Positions 12,173 to 13,820 of a stretch of DNA of 13,820 nt are shown here, piece by piece. Every line of letters starts with the position of its first letter. Positions within the stretch are counted from its first letter, which is position 1. The DNA comes from JAUYMM01 sp049301455 (GTDB taxonomy: Bacteria; Patescibacteriota; Microgenomatia; UBA8517), in NCBI GenBank assembly GCA_049301455.1, contig JBAQKY010000018.1, forward strand, positions 1 through 13,820, read 5' to 3'. The notes under the pieces were generated by a model. It was not told the DNA's origin. It searched no databases and saw nothing but the letters and a program-made list of their open reading frames with translations. The position numbers and the translations under genes are program-made.

Positions 12173-13093
12173 ATGCGAATAATTTTTTTTGGAACACCAG
12201 ATTATGTAATTCCAGTTTTGGAAAAGCTACACAAATATCACGAAATCGTAGCTGTGGTTACGCAATCCCCAAAACCTGTTGGTAGAGACAAAAAAGTTAC
12301 ATATTCTGCAGTTGATGCTTGGGCATTCAAAAAACATATTCCTAGAAACTTTGACTACGTTGACCTTCCAGAAGCTGATATGGGGGTTTGTGCATCTTTT
12401 GGAATGATAATCCCTGATGTTGTTCTAAATATGTTTCCACATGGAATATTAAATGTTCACCCATCCCTTCTACCACAATTTCGTGGTAGCTCTCCAATTC
12501 AGGCTACATTAATTGCAGGCATTACCACAACTGGAGTATCAATTATCAAAATGTCAGACAAGCTAGATGCAGGTCCAATTCTTACACAATTTAAAGAGGA
12601 AGTTTTAGAATCAGACACAAATGAAACATTGAGAAGCAGATTATTTGAAAAATCAGCAGAAGTGTTAGTTGAAATGATACCTGCATACATTGAAGGCAAA
12701 ATAAAGTTAAAGAAACAAGACGAGACGAAGGCAAGTTTCACCACCATGATTAAAAAAGAAAACGCATTCATTCCCCCAGCCTATCTTAAGAATGCAATGG
12801 AAATAAATAATACAAATGAAGAATGGAATTTAAATTTTTTAAAAAACTTCCCACTAAAACCAGACGCTAATACTATATATAGATTTATTAAAGCCATGAG
12901 TTTTTGGCCTGTTGCTTGGACAAACATAACAGTAATTAGTAATAAGTTGCCAGTAACGAAACGATTAAAATTAATTAAGGCTCATATAAATGAAGAGTCT
13001 GGATATTTAGAACTTGATGAAGTACAACTAGAAGGCAAAAACCCAACTTCATGGAAGCTATTCAAAGGATCCTATGGAATAGGAGGATTTTAG
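12173..13093 (+). CDS. fmt: Methionyl-tRNA formyltransferase
   Basis: Transfers formyl from 10-formyl-THF (a FolD product) to Met-tRNA(fMet), making the initiator tRNA. The N-terminal Rossmann domain begins MRIIFFGTPDY, and VVTQSPKPVGRDKK (28-41) replaces the usual TQPDxPxGR form. Catalytic residues are present: Asn94 and His96 in NVHPSLLPQFRGSSPIQ (94-110, with SLLP) and Asp132 in MSDKLDAGPIL. The C-terminal OB-like domain follows from about 200, including TIYRFIKAMSFWPVAW. The 306-aa length is normal. It starts one base after the def stop. A TAGAAT ending six bases before its ATG has the leaderless spacing but falls inside def codons, so may be chance; GGAGG 15 bases upstream is too far for a good ribosome site. 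Confidence 0.95.
   Translation: MRIIFFGTPDYVIPVLEKLHKYHEIVAVVTQSPKPVGRDKKVTYSAVDAWAFKKHIPRNFDYVDLPEADMGVCASFGMIIPDVVLNMFPHGILNVHPSLLPQFRGSSPIQATLIAGITTTGVSIIKMSDKLDAGPILTQFKEEVLESDTNETLRSRLFEKSAEVLVEMIPAYIEGKIKLKKQDETKASFTTMIKKENAFIPPAYLKNAMEINNTNEEWNLNFLKNFPLKPDANTIYRFIKAMSFWPVAWTNITVISNKLPVTKRLKLIKAHINEESGYLELDEVQLEGKNPTSWKLFKGSYGIGGF
13081..13086 (+). promoter_or_regulatory. Shine-Dalgarno-like AGGAGG before the 80-aa gene
   Basis: A perfect AGGAGG inside the last codons of fmt, 12 bases before the ATG at 13099. The spacing is somewhat long. It stands out because most genes in the window have no such site. Confidence 0.4.
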
Positions 13094-13098
13094 GTATT

Positions 13099-13341
13099 AT
13101 GTGCGAAAATTACAACAGATGTGGTGTATATGCCCGAATGCTACACAAGACAACAGGATTTTGTCCATACGGATCAGGGGCATCAGACGAGACTTATATA
13201 AATAAGGATGTTGCAAAAAACGCGAAGGTTCCAAAAAGTCCGATTATTGAGTCACAAGCCACAAAGTATAACAAATTCGGAACCGGTCAGCCAAAGAGAA
13301 AATGGTTAAGATCACACAAGGATCTGTTGAAAATTGATTAA
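13099..13341 (+). CDS. Unknown 80-aa basic protein with three N-terminal cysteines
   Basis: Not recognised. From the ATG at 13099 the protein begins MCENYNRCGVYARM with cysteines at 2, 8 and 18 (the last in TGFCPYGSGAS), which could bind metal with a fourth ligand such as His15. The middle has NKDVAKNAKVPKSP, and the tail is strongly basic and aromatic (TGQPKRKWLRSHKDLL), as in nucleic-acid- or ribosome-binding proteins. There is no membrane segment. The gene begins six bases after the fmt stop, so it is probably in the def-fmt operon, and converges on rpmB nine bases away. An upstream ATG at 13051 would overlap fmt and is less likely. A translation-related role is only an inference from position and charge. 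Confidence 0.65.
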   Translation: MCENYNRCGVYARMLHKTTGFCPYGSGASDETYINKDVAKNAKVPKSPIIESQATKYNKFGTGQPKRKWLRSHKDLLKID

Positions 13342-13350
13342 ACTCAAAGA

Positions 13351-13545
13351 TTAATCTTTTGCTCGGAGTTTTTTAATACAAGAAGTACATAGCTTCATGC
13401 CATGCCATTTTTGGATATTTGGTTCAAAAGTTCTTTTTGTTTCTTGAGCTCTTTTCTTCCATCTTTTTCCAGCAATACCACGTCCATGAGTTTGTGATGA
13501 CCCAAAGACTGTTTTCTTTAAACAATTTTCACAGGTAAATGACAT
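13351..13545 (-). CDS. rpmB: 50S ribosomal protein L28, zinc-binding form
   Basis: Large-subunit ribosomal protein. The 64-aa sequence has the L28 signature: GSSQTHGRGIAGKRWKKRAQ (the conserved His and basic loop) followed by TKRTFEPNIQKW (the TxRxFxPNLQ pattern). Two cysteine pairs, CENC at 5-8 and CTSC at 53-56, form a likely zinc ribbon, the C+ form of this protein. It is encoded alone on the minus strand, convergent with the def-fmt group and divergent from the peptidase M50 gene. A perfect TATAAT about 44 bases upstream gives it a true 5' leader, unlike many genes here. Confidence 0.93.
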   Translation of the reverse strand: MSFTCENCLKKTVFGSSQTHGRGIAGKRWKKRAQETKRTFEPNIQKWHGMKLCTSCIKKLRAKD

Positions 13546-13563
13546 ATAAATTAGTTATTTGCT

Positions 13564-13576
13564 ACTAGTGACTAGT
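13564..13576. repeat. ACTAGT-G-ACTAGT inverted repeat between rpmB and the peptidase gene
   Basis: Two copies of the palindrome ACTAGT (13564-13569 and 13571-13576) flank a single G, making a 13-base symmetrical site; the flanking GC at 13561-13562 and 13578-13579 extend the symmetry with one mismatch. It overlaps the -35 zone proposed for the plus-strand gene and would lie in the rpmB leader. It could be an operator; no regulator is known. Confidence 0.35.
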
Positions 13577-13596
13577 CGCCAGTGATCGATTATACT
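13568..13596 (+). promoter_or_regulatory. Putative promoter of the peptidase M50 gene
   Basis: GTGACT (13568-13573), 17-base spacer, TATACT (13591-13596), ending 23 bases before the ATG at 13620. The hexamer shares bases with the opposite-strand rpmB -10. Confidence 0.35.
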
Positions 13597-13618
13597 ATAT
13601 CTAACCTTAATTTAACAA
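13589..13618 (-). promoter_or_regulatory. rpmB: Putative promoter of rpmB
   Basis: Minus-strand TTGTTA (13618..13613), 18-base spacer, perfect TATAAT (13594..13589). The transcript start would be near 13582, leaving a leader of about 37 bases that contains the ACTAGT repeat. Confidence 0.5.
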
Positions 13619-13619
13619 C

Positions 13620-13820
13620 ATGATATTAATTTGGATTTTAGCCTTTATCATTGCAATCACTATTCATGAAGCAGCTCATGCTTGGACAGCTGACAAACTT
13701 GGAGATCCAACTGCAAGAATTATGGGCAGGATAACACTCAACCCCCTTGCAAGTGTTGATATTTATGGAACTATCATCATTCCATTATTATTAGCCCTTG
13801 CAGGCGCACCTGTCTTAGGT
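13620..13820 (+). CDS. Site-2 protease family protein (peptidase M50), 5' part
   Basis: The first 67 codons of an intramembrane zinc metalloprotease, continuing past the window. The protein opens directly with a hydrophobic helix (MILIWILAFIIAIT) running into HEAAH (16-20), the HExxH zinc motif with His16, Glu17 and His20, followed by AWTADKLGDPTARIMGRITLNP, typical of the short prokaryotic site-2 proteases (the TxxxGRxTLNPxxH-like region; here LASVD follows instead of a His in the usual place). A second membrane helix begins at about 51 (TIIIPLLLALAGAP). Such proteases cleave membrane-anchored regulators or signal-peptide remnants; the substrate is unknown. It is read from the plus strand, divergent from rpmB. 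Confidence 0.88.
   Translation, partial: MILIWILAFIIAITIHEAAHAWTADKLGDPTARIMGRITLNPLASVDIYGTIIIPLLLALAGAPVLG

Noticed and set aside
13051..13098. Upstream start of the 80-aa gene at 13051
   Set aside because: It would overlap the end of fmt by 43 bases; the ATG at 13099 directly follows the fmt stop and an AGGAGG.
13346..13359. Perfect 14-base palindrome AAAGATTAATCTTT between the 80-aa gene and rpmB as a bidirectional terminator
   Set aside because: It has no GC-rich stem or spare loop and overlaps the rpmB stop; any hairpin would have only about five weak pairs, so a terminator call is not supported.

Overview
The window looks like a chromosomal fragment of a low-GC bacterium of the Candidate Phyla Radiation (Patescibacteria, possibly Microgenomates-like). 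Pointers are the small, tightly packed genes, a short DprA, a zinc-type ribosomal protein L28, an archaeal-style UPF0200-like kinase, an O-antigen-ligase-like membrane protein fused to tetratricopeptide repeats, and several small proteins I do not recognise. TGA is used as an ordinary stop (for example at the end of def), which argues against the lineages that read UGA as glycine. The assignment is inference from gene content; there is no rRNA or tRNA gene here.

Layout. 1-2417: a minus-strand group (HAD phosphatase, dUTPase, unknown 110-aa protein, FolD, and the first codons of another gene leaving the window). 2469-3531: a plus-strand pair, P-loop kinase plus dCMP deaminase, divergent from the HAD gene. 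3533-9141: a long minus-strand run mreB - two unknown small genes - PBP2 (mrdA) - dprA - topA, mixing cell shape, wall synthesis and DNA handling. 9140-11149: a divergent O-antigen-ligase/TPR gene whose ATG overlaps the mreB ATG within one CATG. 11139-11558: an unknown minus-strand protein. 11644-13341: def - fmt - unknown 80-aa protein (N-terminal formyl cycle of translation). 13351-13545: rpmB on the minus strand. 13620-end: the first 67 codons of a site-2 protease (peptidase M50) gene. There is no gene-free stretch longer than about 85 bases, and I see no IS element, CRISPR array, phage gene or RNA gene.

Genes together. dCMP deaminase and dUTPase both produce dUMP, and FolD interconverts the one-carbon folates that thymidylate synthase needs; this groups deoxynucleotide supply around the 2376-2468 divergent promoter region. 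MreB, PBP2 and the ligase-like protein point to an elongating peptidoglycan wall and surface glycan. Def and Fmt remove and add the formyl group of initiator methionine.

The most notable signal is regulatory. In front of many genes, including genes inside apparent operons, a TATAAT-like hexamer ends 6-8 bases before the ATG, so transcripts would begin at or next to the start codon (leaderless). Shine-Dalgarno sequences are mostly absent. The rest of the window is mainly housekeeping; I do not see a complete new multi-gene defence or mobile system.
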